Assembly (NCBI GenBank): GCA_937926145.1
Contig: CALANW010000054.1
Location: 1 to 27,402, forward strand
Length of the DNA: 27,402 nucleotides
Direction: 5' to 3'
DNA from: an uncultured Ruminococcus sp.
Lineage (GTDB): Bacteria; Bacillota; Clostridia; Oscillospirales; Ruminococcaceae
How positions within the stretch are numbered: position 1 is the first letter of the stretch; the number at the start of each line of letters is the position of its first letter. The position numbers and the translations under genes are program-made. Under the pieces are notes generated by a model. The model saw nothing but the letters and a program-made list of their open reading frames with translations, was not told where the DNA came from and searched no databases. This document shows positions 1 to 8,066 of this stretch, piece by piece.

Positions 1-26
1 CAGCGTCAGATGTGTATAAGAGACAG
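1..26. other. Nextera transposase adapter remnant (artefact)
   Basis: The first 26 bases end in AGATGTGTATAAGAGACAG, the Tn5 mosaic end used in Nextera libraries, preceded by CAGCGTC as in the read-1 adapter. This is library sequence left at a contig end. Nothing upstream of base 27 should be interpreted, and the window starts at an assembly boundary. Confidence 0.97.
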
Positions 27-27
27 T

Positions 28-90
28 AATTATACCACGGCACTGCACAGATTTCAAGCGGAATTGAAAAATACATGTCTGTTTTTTTAG
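28..90 (+). CDS. 3' end of an unidentified gene (partial)
   Basis: An open frame enters from the adapter junction and gives 20 codons ending in LKNTCLFF, with a TAG stop at 88-90. The composition (ALHRFQAELKN) looks protein-like, but it is too short to assign to a family. It could be chance. A TATAAT-like hexamer at 94-99 lies just after the stop and may belong to the promoter of the following gene, but no well-spaced -35 is visible. Confidence 0.3.
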   Translation, partial: NYTTALHRFQAELKNTCLFF

Positions 91-167
91 ATTTATAATA
101 TAAATACGGATAATTTTTATTCTGAATTAAAATTATAGCAGTTCTATAGGAAGGGGTCAAAGGTTTT

Positions 168-971
168 ATGTACGATTTATTTAGTGATTATGGTGGTTAC
201 GGTTCGGGTATGGATATTTTCAGTATCTTTTCGGAGCTTTCTGATGTATTGAACAAGATACGATGGGTAATATCTCTCATTGTTATCGTTATCGGAATTA
301 TACAGTGTTTCTGGGGTTATAAACTTTACAGAGTAACGCTTGCGATAAGTGGTTTTGTCACAGGCGCAACGGTAGGATTTATAATTGGGCTTTTAGGTGC
401 TGCTGCATTTGTTGAATTGGACGCTGATTCAATTCAGGGAACAGTGACATTTATAATTTTTATAATGCTAATATGCGGTATCGCCGGAGCGATGATCGCA
501 TATTTCTGGGAGCTTGTCGGCGCATTCCTTGTCGGATTTTCGGGAGTTTATATCGTATCGCTCGCCGTCTCAATTATGAATAAGGCTATACTGGGTGATA
601 CAAACATTGTACCATCATTCTTCACGTCGCTTATTCCCGCTATCATTACAGGAATTCTTGTCGTAAAGTTTTGGAAACCAATAGTCATAATTTACACGGG
701 ACTGGTTGGAGCGCTGAACATTGCAGCAGGTTCTAACCTTGGTATACTTGTTTTTCTTCTGTGTGCTGTCTGCGGGATCATTTATCAGATCAAATCAAAC
801 GGTGGACTTACCGATAAACCTAAAACAACTTCAACGACATATACTGTGTATAATGATCAATCAACTGCATATTATCCTCCAAATCAAAATAATTCCACAA
901 CAGTACCGACTGCTCCCGTACAAAATCGCGACACAAAAAATGATGATGTATATCCTGATATCATGGATTAA
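168..971 (+). CDS. Polytopic membrane protein, TMEM198/DUF4203-like
   Basis: This is a 267-residue protein with about seven hydrophobic segments between residues 30 and 210. The segments are rich in Gly, Ala and Ile, with GFVTGATVGFIIG-type helices like the TMEM198/DUF4203 group of bacterial membrane proteins. The last 60 residues are hydrophilic, rich in Thr, Asn and Pro, and probably cytoplasmic and disordered. A purine-rich AGGAAGGGG lies at 148-155, upstream of the chosen ATG. It is the first gene of a compact + strand cluster, and its stop overlaps the ribosome binding site of the next gene. The specific function is unknown. The family assignment comes from the hydrophobic pattern only. 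Confidence 0.7.
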   Translation: MYDLFSDYGGYGSGMDIFSIFSELSDVLNKIRWVISLIVIVIGIIQCFWGYKLYRVTLAISGFVTGATVGFIIGLLGAAAFVELDADSIQGTVTFIIFIMLICGIAGAMIAYFWELVGAFLVGFSGVYIVSLAVSIMNKAILGDTNIVPSFFTSLIPAIITGILVVKFWKPIVIIYTGLVGALNIAAGSNLGILVFLLCAVCGIIYQIKSNGGLTDKPKTTSTTYTVYNDQSTAYYPPNQNNSTTVPTAPVQNRDTKNDDVYPDIMD

Positions 972-982
972 GAGGTGGCAAT

Positions 983-1978
983 ATGTTTGATTTTACTGTT
1001 ATTAGACGATTTGAAAATTATCAGTATATCGAAGGATGTCCTATATTCATAACAGGAGGAAATTTACTTAAAGACAGCGAAACAAACAATATATTTGTTC
1101 AGACAAGATTCAAAAGCATTTCCCCAAAGTGTATAAGTGCTGTTATCTTTGATATTGTGTGTTTCGATATTGAAAATGAAACGCTTGAAGGCGTAACAAG
1201 ATATCAGCTTCTTGACCTTAATATCAAAAACGGAAAGACATTTGGTGATAAAGAGTTGATCTGTTGCCCAAATAAATTCACCAGAAAATGCAACGTTGTC
1301 GTAAAAAGCGTTATTTTCTCCGATGATACACGCTGGGAGTTTTCCGAGAATGACAAAATAATAGTATTCGGTTTACAGAGTCGTGTGAAAGATATGCCCG
1401 ATAAGAGACTTTTACCCGTTTTGATGGATGAGTTCAAGAGCCTTAATTACCCTGCGGATAAGGTGATATACATACCCAAAACCTATGAATACCACTGGAT
1501 ATGCACCTGCGGAGCGATAAATCACTATAATCGTGAATGTTCCGTGTGCGGAATAGATAAAAGCAAGCTTTTTGAGCTCTTTGATGACCGGCATATCAAA
1601 GCTCGGGAAGAAGAAAATAATAGCAAATTGGAGCTCATGGAAAAGGAACGTGAGCGCAGGCGTGAGCTCGACAAACAAAGAAAAGCAGAGGAGCAAAGAT
1701 ATCAGCATGAAATAGAAATAAAACATCAGCAGCTTATTGATCGAGAGAACGAAGAAAAGAAACGTGAAAACAAAAAAACATTGTATATTGTACTTGCAGC
1801 AATTGCTGTTGTCATTATTTTGATCTTTTTTGGCAAAGCATCGACGGGCGCTTTGGATACAAATAAGGATCGCTATAACTCTCAGGACACCGAAACGGAA
1901 TATTATGACGATTACGATGATTATGATGATTATGACAGCTATGATTATTGGGATGACAATTACAATGATTATTATTGA
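983..1978 (+). CDS. Zinc-ribbon, coiled-coil, single-pass membrane protein
   Basis: This is a 331-residue protein of unknown function. Residues 1-165 form a soluble domain I do not recognise. A CxC-x9-CxxC zinc ribbon follows, with cysteines 174, 176, 186 and 189. Next comes a highly charged Glu/Arg/Lys coiled coil (about 205-262), one transmembrane helix (about 267-285), and an extreme acidic tail of Asp and Tyr repeats. The arrangement suggests a cytoplasmic zinc and coiled-coil part anchored by a C-terminal helix with the Asp/Tyr tail outside, or the reverse topology. Translation probably starts at 983 behind AGAGGTGG, which overlaps the stop of the upstream gene. The 11-nt gap implies cotranscription and perhaps partnership with the upstream membrane protein. 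Confidence 0.75.
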   Translation: MFDFTVIRRFENYQYIEGCPIFITGGNLLKDSETNNIFVQTRFKSISPKCISAVIFDIVCFDIENETLEGVTRYQLLDLNIKNGKTFGDKELICCPNKFTRKCNVVVKSVIFSDDTRWEFSENDKIIVFGLQSRVKDMPDKRLLPVLMDEFKSLNYPADKVIYIPKTYEYHWICTCGAINHYNRECSVCGIDKSKLFELFDDRHIKAREEENNSKLELMEKERERRRELDKQRKAEEQRYQHEIEIKHQQLIDRENEEKKRENKKTLYIVLAAIAVVIILIFFGKASTGALDTNKDRYNSQDTETEYYDDYDDYDDYDSYDYWDDNYNDYY

Positions 1979-2036
1979 TCAGATCGTGAGAACTGCGTTC
2001 AAAGATACTATTTAAATTATGAAAGGAGTATTAGTT

Positions 2037-3392
2037 ATGAAAATGATAAAAAGGACTATTATCCTTAGTTTGTGTTTGGCTGTTGCTATGTGCGGCTTTT
2101 CGGGATGCGCAAATAAGGAAAATGTTTCGGCGGAAACAAATGTGACCGGTGAAACAGCTATAACTTCCGAAATGATCGTAACTTCCGGAACGTATGATAA
2201 CGACGAAACGACCGAAATTTCTAAAATATCCGAAACCGAAAAACAAGAAAGTACAATGACAGAAGTTCCGGAATCAATCGGCGAAGAAGATGATGAGGAA
2301 GTTATTTTCAGTGACGATGATGATTATTATTTTGAAAATACAGATAACACTGACATTGCTGAAATTACAGAGGATTATATAAAAATAAAAAATGTTGTAT
2401 GTACTGATCCTGATTCATATTTGTATGATGTAACGGTCAAATATTTTTTGACCAGTTCAGAGGCAGGGGAAATCGAAGTTATCTTTCCCGCCTCAAATGA
2501 ATTCATTGGTATCAGCGATTTATCGGCTCAAAAAATTGTATATAATGGATCGGGAGAAGTTACATTAACAGTACCGATATCATCAGAATTCTCTTTTAAT
2601 AAATGCAACGCATATATGTCCGAATATCCGCATGATTTAACATATTATCATACTCTTGCCAACGACTCTATTGAATTAGCTGCAACAGATTTTGCAGACC
2701 ATCTAAATAATAAGTCTAAAGTCAGTTACGTTACAATAAATGGCAGCCAGTATTCAACTTCTTTAACAAAGCTAAAATTATCAAATGAATATTTAACAGA
2801 TGAAGATATACAACAATTATCTGAATTTAAAAATTTGATGGTACTTGACTTGAGCTCTAATAAAATAAGTGATTTAACTCCCTTAAGCCAATTGACAAAT
2901 TTATCAGAGTTGGATTTGTCGTATAACAAGATAGAAAATTTAACCTCCTTAAGCCAATTGACAAATTTATCAGTGTTGAATTTGACACATAACAAGATAG
3001 AAGATATAAGCCCATTGAGCAATTTAACAAATTTGACTATTTTATGGGCATCGGATAATCAGATAAGTGACATAAGTCCATTAAATAACTTAACAGTAAT
3101 ATCCAATTTGGTTTTAGATAGCAATCAGATAAACGATATAAGCCCGTTGAGCAATTTAGCATATCTTTATCATCTGTCGCTTATAAACAATCAAATAAGT
3201 GACATAAGTGCATTAAGCAATTTGACATATCTTACCTATTTGGATCTTAATGTTAATCAAATAAGTGACATAAGTCCATTAAGTAATTTAACAAATTTAG
3301 AGTCATTGTCTTTGGTATATAATCAAGTATATGGTTACGATACCTTTGAAAAGCTGAAAAGCGAACATCCGAATTGTAATATAAGCTATTAA
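2037..3392 (+). CDS. Internalin-type LRR lipoprotein
   Basis: This 451-residue protein is predicted to be a surface lipoprotein. ATG 2037 is preferred over ATG 2019 because GGAG at 2025-2028 sits 8 nt before 2037. The start gives a type II signal peptide with lipobox FSGC (lipidated Cys24). A Ser/Thr/Glu-rich linker with an acidic stretch follows (to about residue 110), then a beta-rich domain (about 115-220), then eight 22-residue leucine-rich repeats (nt about 2830-3370). Their consensus, NLxxLxLxxNQISDISPLSNLT, is that of internalin-like LRRs. Such domains bind host or microbial ligands, and the ligand here is unknown. The repeats are very similar at DNA level, so copy number could vary by recombination. 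Confidence 0.87.
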   Translation: MKMIKRTIILSLCLAVAMCGFSGCANKENVSAETNVTGETAITSEMIVTSGTYDNDETTEISKISETEKQESTMTEVPESIGEEDDEEVIFSDDDDYYFENTDNTDIAEITEDYIKIKNVVCTDPDSYLYDVTVKYFLTSSEAGEIEVIFPASNEFIGISDLSAQKIVYNGSGEVTLTVPISSEFSFNKCNAYMSEYPHDLTYYHTLANDSIELAATDFADHLNNKSKVSYVTINGSQYSTSLTKLKLSNEYLTDEDIQQLSEFKNLMVLDLSSNKISDLTPLSQLTNLSELDLSYNKIENLTSLSQLTNLSVLNLTHNKIEDISPLSNLTNLTILWASDNQISDISPLNNLTVISNLVLDSNQINDISPLSNLAYLYHLSLINNQISDISALSNLTYLTYLDLNVNQISDISPLSNLTNLESLSLVYNQVYGYDTFEKLKSEHPNCNISY

Positions 3393-3425
3393 CGAAAAAT
3401 ATAAAACATTTAAGGACGTGATAAA

Positions 3426-4346
3426 ATGACCATAAAAAAACTTATAGCTGTTATCCTGACGATCACATTCGGCATAAGTGTGTTAAGCATCAACGCATCT
3501 GCCTACAATAACGATCAGATCAATATATACCAGCTTGATGATTATGATTATTACTACACATTTGCAAAGGCTCTGAAAGATCATAACTATGAGCTTGTTG
3601 CAGAATATATTCCATGCACCGATCCGGAACAATTCAAATACAGCGGTGTTAGTATAAAGAATTTTTCCGTTGAGATTATTGAGAATAACGATGGGTACGG
3701 CCAAACCGGAGCGTACATAACATTTAATATTACAAAAAGCAATAAAAGCTTTTTCCAAAAAGGCAAGCACAAATACTTTGCATATTTTAATATGAATGAC
3801 GGAGAAAACGGTACTTATCTGTTCTATCCTATGGGAAAAAGAACAGAACCCTATTGGGTGCGATATCCTAAATTCTATTTAAGCGACGGCATTGCCGATT
3901 ATATAACCGATTTCGGAAGTGCAACGCAAAAACAGATCAAAAATATGGAATATACGGGTGGCTTTATCCATTTTTATTATCATTATGCTTTATCCCGTAA
4001 ATACCCGAACGGTATCTCGAAAACCGCACTCACAAAGGAGCTCAACAAATTCTATGGCAGCAAAAAGCAGATATCCCCAAGTGAATTAGATGTTTTTACA
4101 AAAAAAGATGGTCTGTACTTTAAGGAATGCGGTCACGGTATGCCTGTCTATGCTGTCAGATGCAAAAAGACGACCAAAAACAAAAAGACAGGATATTATA
4201 CCGATGATATGTGGTATTATTCGGATGCGACATATATGAATGTCTGCCGAAAGATCAAGGTCACTTATGCAAAGAAAGACGGCGGATATATTTTAAAAAA
4301 TGTAGATTGTTATTATTCAAATGGTTGTCGGGTAATGTCTTTATAA
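3426..4346 (+). CDS. Secreted protein of unknown function
   Basis: This is a 306-residue protein with an N-terminal signal peptide (charged MTIKK, hydrophobic core, probable cleavage after INASA near residue 26). The mature part is rich in Tyr, Lys and Asp and resembles small extracellular Clostridia proteins, but I recognise no domain or catalytic motif. There are a few scattered cysteines but no obvious metal site. AAGGA at 3412-3416 supports the start. It lies 33 nt after the LRR lipoprotein and 14 nt before the BspA-like gene, so it is probably cotranscribed with them and exported to the same compartment. Confidence 0.75.
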   Translation: MTIKKLIAVILTITFGISVLSINASAYNNDQINIYQLDDYDYYYTFAKALKDHNYELVAEYIPCTDPEQFKYSGVSIKNFSVEIIENNDGYGQTGAYITFNITKSNKSFFQKGKHKYFAYFNMNDGENGTYLFYPMGKRTEPYWVRYPKFYLSDGIADYITDFGSATQKQIKNMEYTGGFIHFYYHYALSRKYPNGISKTALTKELNKFYGSKKQISPSELDVFTKKDGLYFKECGHGMPVYAVRCKKTTKNKKTGYYTDDMWYYSDATYMNVCRKIKVTYAKKDGGYILKNVDCYYSNGCRVMSL

Positions 4347-4360
4347 GGAGGAAAATTTAA

Positions 4361-5413
4361 ATGAAAAAAATTATTGCAGTTGTTTTATCCGCATTTTTTA
4401 TCCTACAGTTTTTTTGTGGGATAACTGTTTCTGCATCGGATTTTTCTGAGGGAAACTACAAGGGACTTTTTGATTATTTTATTTCTGATGATGAAGTGAC
4501 AATAATCAAAATAAACAGCAGTCTTACTTCTTTGACCATTCCCTCCAAGGTTGAAGGATATCCTGTTACATCTATTGCAGCCGAGGCAGGTCAATACAGC
4601 AAATTAACATCGGTAAAGTTCCCAAACACTTTGAAACTCATCGATGATTCCGCATTTAAATACAGCAAGCTTACTGAAATAAACATACCTGCAAGCGTTG
4701 AAACAATAGGAGATAATGCTTTTGAATTTAATTACGGCGTAAAGTCGGTAACGCTTTCCGAAGGATTGAGATCAATAGGAGAAAACGCTTTCAATCAGTG
4801 TAACCTTTTTTCAAGTATTACTATCCCTTCAACGGTTGATTATATAGGAAAAAGTGCCTTTGAATTATATTTTAACGACATAAAGATCATTATCAAGTCT
4901 ATGAAGATAGATATCGGATATATGTTATTTGGCAGTGGTTCGTCCATCTATGCTTACGAAAATTCCGATGCAGCTTTGTACGCTGTCAAAAACGGCGTAA
5001 AGTTCACCTCACTCGGAAAATTTACCGGTGTTCAGTCCTACCACTCGAATATTTACGGCTACAAAAACAGCAAGCTTGTTTCGGGCAAAAAGACTTTCAA
5101 TGGAAAGTTATACTATTTTGACAAAAGCGGAAAGGCACGCAAAGGCTTTGTAAAAATGAAAAGCGGAGATATTTATTATTTCTCCAAGAAAACAAAAAAT
5201 CTCGGACAGGCTGTGACAGGTTGGGTAAAAAAAGACGGCAAAAAGTATTACTTGCAGACCTCCGGCGAAAATAAATACAAAGCCGCAAAAGGCTGGATGA
5301 AAATAAAAGGTGAGAGGTACTATTTCAACTCCGACGGCACAATGGCAACGGGAAAAACAACGATAAAAGGCAAGACATATTTCTTGGACAAAAACGGAAT
5401 ACTGAAAAAATAA
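4361..5413 (+). CDS. BspA-type LRR protein with cell-wall-binding repeats
   Basis: This is a 350-residue secreted surface protein. A signal peptide (cleavage near VSAS, about residue 26) is followed by BspA-type (LRR_5) repeats, about residues 45-195. Typical units are LTEINIPASVETIGDNAF and SITIPSTVDYIGKSAF. A C-terminal block (about 240-350) holds roughly five aromatic GKxYYF-type repeats, as in choline- or glucan-binding cell-wall repeats, which would hold the protein non-covalently on the envelope. A strong AAGGAGG at 4345-4351 overlaps the previous stop. BspA-like LRRs commonly mediate adhesion; the ligand is unknown. No clear terminator follows. Confidence 0.88.
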   Translation: MKKIIAVVLSAFFILQFFCGITVSASDFSEGNYKGLFDYFISDDEVTIIKINSSLTSLTIPSKVEGYPVTSIAAEAGQYSKLTSVKFPNTLKLIDDSAFKYSKLTEINIPASVETIGDNAFEFNYGVKSVTLSEGLRSIGENAFNQCNLFSSITIPSTVDYIGKSAFELYFNDIKIIIKSMKIDIGYMLFGSGSSIYAYENSDAALYAVKNGVKFTSLGKFTGVQSYHSNIYGYKNSKLVSGKKTFNGKLYYFDKSGKARKGFVKMKSGDIYYFSKKTKNLGQAVTGWVKKDGKKYYLQTSGENKYKAAKGWMKIKGERYYFNSDGTMATGKTTIKGKTYFLDKNGILKK

Positions 5414-5485
5414 CTTGGTGCGATATGATTGAAATATTTGCACTTAGCTAAACTTAGTAAAATAGAGTAAGCCTCATCGGGTGGG

Positions 5486-5514
5486 ATGACAATAAAAGCC
5501 CACTATGATATAAT
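5486..5514 (+). promoter_or_regulatory. Promoter of the decayed IS200-type transposase
   Basis: ATGACA (5486-5491), a 17-bp spacer and TATAAT (5509-5514) form a near-consensus sigma-70/sigmaA promoter. It reads into the TnpA remnant. It overlaps a small hairpin region (TCATC/GATGA and GTGGG/CCCAC) of the kind found at IS200/IS605 left ends. Confidence 0.6.
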
Positions 5515-5549
5515 AACGATAAAAATAAAAATCATAGGAGGCAGTCAAA

Positions 5550-5662
5550 ATGGACAATAATAGTTTGTTGCAAGTTGTCAATATCATATCGTTTTCATAC
5601 TAAAGCACAAAATAGTTAAAAAGCGGATGTTTTATGACGTGAGATATGAGGTATATAGATGA
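5550..5662 (+). pseudogene. IS200/IS605 TnpA N-terminal remnant, frameshifted
   Basis: A perfect AGGAGG (5536-5541) precedes ATG 5550, which opens MDNNSL and stops after 17 codons. Shifting frame at about 5570 gives CQYHIVFILKH...KRMFYDVRYE, which matches the start of IS200-family Y1 transposases (NCKYHIVFxPKYRR...FY). The frame then ends at a TGA at 5660-5662, long before the HUH motif and catalytic Tyr. Only the first 35 or so of about 130-150 residues remain, with at least one 1-nt deletion. The element is therefore dead. Recognition rests on the YHIVF and KR..FY motifs. Confidence 0.7.
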
Positions 5663-5723
5663 AACGGTATTGACAGCGATTTTATTTTACAATAAAATAA
5701 ATTGAGCAGTGACGTGCTTATCT

Positions 5724-6686
5724 TCAAATGTTATGTTCAGTTCCAAAAATTAATTGTCTCTGCTTCCTTACCCTTTCAGCGATTTGCTTCCTGAATTCAT
5801 CCGGTCCGATCACCTCAACAACGGGCCCGAATGAAAGAATGCGAATGAGTATCTCCGTTTCATCTTTGGCATCGTATTTCATCACGACTATGCATTCCTT
5901 GGTCGTATCGTCAAAATTGGAAATACGTTCAAGCTCTGCAAACTCCATCATAAAACGATTGACAGCGTTGCGCTCATTGCTCACCTTAACAGTGACCTCC
6001 TTTTTGGACGGAGCTTTATACAGCCTGTTTTCTGCGATAATATCGGTCAGCTCGGACGAGGTTATCTGTGAAAGGTTGATTATTCCTCTTTCGACGGGCT
6101 TGGTTTTATTGTATCGGATAACGTGAACTCTGAATCTGTCGTTCTTTGAGGAATATTCGATCTTCTCGGGAAGAAAATAGTGCGTGACACGAGCGTTTTT
6201 TTGCGTCTGAAAGCTTATCCTGACAAGTTTGTTCTCGTGTATGGAGCGGAGAATATTTCGGAAATTACGAATATAGCTTTCATCTTCAAAATCATCACCG
6301 TCGGAAAATCGGTCAAAAAAACGGATAAATCCGCCGTCGAAAAGCGGCTCTGCTCCGAGCAATTCATATAATTTGGCTTTCTGTTCTTGGTCAAGGAACA
6401 GAGAGCTTTTTTTATCGTTCAGGACTGCACAGAGCCAGCGTTTCTGCACCTCGGTAAGCGGAATATGCAGCTCATTTTTCAGTATGGAAGTGTAAATGCC
6501 GTCCTGTTCTGTCAAAAGTCCGATGTTGTTTTTGCCGATAAGCTTAGGTTCGAGAAACAGCATCGTTTCCGAAAATCCGTTTTTGCTGATAATATCACGA
6601 ATATCCGATATTGTAACTGTTTTTCTGCGAAGTATCCTTTCGGTTATGCTGAAATATGCGCAGTTTATCTCCGAAAAAAGCTTCAT
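5724..6686 (-). CDS. WYL-domain transcriptional regulator (second of pair)
   Basis: This is a 320-residue protein. The N-terminal third is helical and poorly conserved. Residues about 145-235 match a WYL domain (ENKLVRISFQ, then LPEKIEYSSKNDRFRVHVIRY, then NLSQITS), with the signature tripeptide degenerate (FRVHV). A C-terminal WCX-like extension follows (VVMKYDAK, then ILSFGPVVEVIGP). WYL proteins are ligand-sensing regulators, several of which respond to nucleic acids. The ATG overlaps the TGA of the upstream WYL gene by 4 nt, so the two are translationally coupled and may act as a heteromer, as PafB and PafC do (inference). An AT-rich 8-bp hairpin at 5682-5700 lies downstream but lacks a convincing U tract. 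Confidence 0.85.
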   Translation of the reverse strand: MKLFSEINCAYFSITERILRRKTVTISDIRDIISKNGFSETMLFLEPKLIGKNNIGLLTEQDGIYTSILKNELHIPLTEVQKRWLCAVLNDKKSSLFLDQEQKAKLYELLGAEPLFDGGFIRFFDRFSDGDDFEDESYIRNFRNILRSIHENKLVRISFQTQKNARVTHYFLPEKIEYSSKNDRFRVHVIRYNKTKPVERGIINLSQITSSELTDIIAENRLYKAPSKKEVTVKVSNERNAVNRFMMEFAELERISNFDDTTKECIVVMKYDAKDETEILIRILSFGPVVEVIGPDEFRKQIAERVRKQRQLIFGTEHNI

Positions 6687-7927
6687 TCGTCCTCACCTCC
6701 GTACATATCATAAAGCCGCTGAATGTCGCTGTAGAATTTCTCTTTAAGCCCCGTATCTGTCGTATCAAAAACGGCGATCCTGCCGATAAAGGTCTTTATC
6801 CACGGCGACATTTCGTTTGCGTCAAAAACATCTGTATCATAGGAGTATTTGCCGTCTTGGAGCTTTGTTATCGTGCCGTTCCTGCCCTCACGTTCAAGAC
6901 GTTTGAGAATGAATTTCTCGCTGTTCTCATCAAGCAGTATCTCCAGATGGATATGCTCGGTCTGACCGTGCTTTCGCTCATTTCCGAAACTTGTTCCCCA
7001 GAGATGCTTCTCATTGTTTTTATAAAAATCATAATACCTGTCATAATCAATGCAGACTTCTCCGAGCTTTACGGATTTAACGCTGTCAAGCCTTGCCGCA
7101 TATAGTCTTTTCTTTGTCAAATTATACATTATAAGATAGTTCCTGCCCGTCTGTACGGAGCTGTGTATTTTCAACGGAACTGCGCAGCTTTCAACTTTTT
7201 TGCCGTTTTTGATGCTGATGAGGGATAATGTTGCCTCACGCTTTTCTTTCATCGCAGTTATCACATCAAGCAGTATCTCATCATCGAGGGTATGCACCAT
7301 ATATGCGTGTTTTCGCGTGAAAATTCGGTTCGTGATGTCGGCTTTGTCCATGATAAAGCTTCCGACAACGCCGAACGGTATCTCCTCCGAGAAAAAAGAT
7401 ATCATATCCGAGAGCATGGGGGAGAGCTTCATAATATCTTCAATATAAACGTCCGATTTTCTGAAAAATACGGACTTTCCGACCTTGCGCTGAAGAAGCA
7501 GTCCCTCCTCGGCATATTCTTTCAGTTTGAGCCTTACGGTTTGAAGGTCAAAGACCATTTCGTATTCCGAAACTATACTATCCGTTATTTCGGAGGCGGT
7601 CAGTTCGCATTTTTCAAGCATATCCATTATCAGAAAATGAAGCTTTATATCATTGTCGGTGTAGGTCGCCGATTTGAAGCATTTGTATAAAGGATTCTGA
7701 TATATCTGACTGCTGTCTATCTTCACGGCGACTTTCTTCTGATGTCCCGACTGTTCCGTGTGAATGAAATCGGAAAGCCAGCTTTCTATCCTGCGCTTCT
7801 CGTTATCATAAGTCCGTTTGCTTTTGGTTATCTGATCTTCCCTTGTGCGAAAGCCGAATATATAGAAGTCACGCACATAATCCCTTACCTTGTCAAAGCT
7901 TTTTATAAGCTCGGAATACACAGCCAT
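6683..7927 (-). CDS. HTH and WYL-domain transcriptional regulator (first of pair)
   Basis: This is a 414-residue protein. The start at 7927 (MAVYSEL) is chosen over an ATG 11 codons upstream because AGGAG lies 8 nt before it and the upstream ATG overlaps the promoter -10. A winged-helix-like segment (LTASEITDSIVSEYEMVFDLQTVR, then LKEYAEEGLLLQRKVGKSVFF) spans about residues 110-160. A WYL domain spans about 215-290 (GRNYLIMYNLTKKRLYAARLDSVKSV), followed by a WCX-type C-terminus (HIHLEILLDE, then GTITKLQDGKYSYDTDVFD). It is divergent from rtcB and probably controls both directions through the repeats at 7941-8036. Confidence 0.87.
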   Translation of the reverse strand: MAVYSELIKSFDKVRDYVRDFYIFGFRTREDQITKSKRTYDNEKRRIESWLSDFIHTEQSGHQKKVAVKIDSSQIYQNPLYKCFKSATYTDNDIKLHFLIMDMLEKCELTASEITDSIVSEYEMVFDLQTVRLKLKEYAEEGLLLQRKVGKSVFFRKSDVYIEDIMKLSPMLSDMISFFSEEIPFGVVGSFIMDKADITNRIFTRKHAYMVHTLDDEILLDVITAMKEKREATLSLISIKNGKKVESCAVPLKIHSSVQTGRNYLIMYNLTKKRLYAARLDSVKSVKLGEVCIDYDRYYDFYKNNEKHLWGTSFGNERKHGQTEHIHLEILLDENSEKFILKRLEREGRNGTITKLQDGKYSYDTDVFDANEMSPWIKTFIGRIAVFDTTDTGLKEKFYSDIQRLYDMYGGEDE

Positions 7928-7940
7928 ATCCTCATCTCCT

Positions 7941-7968
7941 CTGAAAATATTATACAACATATTTTCAG
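7941..7968. promoter_or_regulatory. Perfect inverted repeat: probable WYL operator
   Basis: CTGAAAATAT (7941-7950) and ATATTTTCAG (7959-7968) form a perfect 10-bp inverted repeat with an 8-bp spacer. It covers the -10 of the WYL operon promoter, so binding would repress that operon. A related half-site (CTTTCAGC, 8023-8030) abuts the rtcB -10 box. The position suggests that the WYL proteins are the binders. This is inferred; no binding evidence is visible. Confidence 0.6.
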
Positions 7969-7977
7969 CATAATCAA
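7949..7977 (-). promoter_or_regulatory. Promoter of the WYL operon
   Basis: On the - strand, TTGATT (7977-7972), a 17-bp spacer and TATAAT (7954-7949) give a good sigmaA promoter. The predicted start is near 7943, only about 15 nt before the ATG at 7927. The -10 lies inside the perfect inverted repeat. Confidence 0.7.
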
Positions 7978-8022
7978 CGCTTTACAAAACATCGCACCTT
8001 TTTTTATATGATAATGGAAAAA

Positions 8023-8036
8023 CTTTCAGCTATAAT
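8023..8036 (+). promoter_or_regulatory. rtcB -10 box with upstream WYL-type half-site
   Basis: TATAAT at 8031-8036 is placed for transcription of rtcB, but no good -35 exists 16-18 bp upstream. CTTTCAGC at 8023-8030 repeats one arm of the operator-like palindrome (TTTTCAGC, 7962-7969). A weak -35 next to a regulator half-site is typical of an activated or tightly controlled promoter. Confidence 0.5.
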
Positions 8037-8066
8037 AAAGACATCGAAAACGAAAGGACGATGAAT

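Noticed and set aside
2830..3370. CRISPR-like array from regular 66-nt periodicity
   Set aside because: The period is exactly 22 codons in one open frame and encodes internalin-type LRRs.
5681..5701. Terminator for the WYL operon
   Set aside because: The 8-bp stem is all A/T and no U tract follows on the - strand, so support is too weak.
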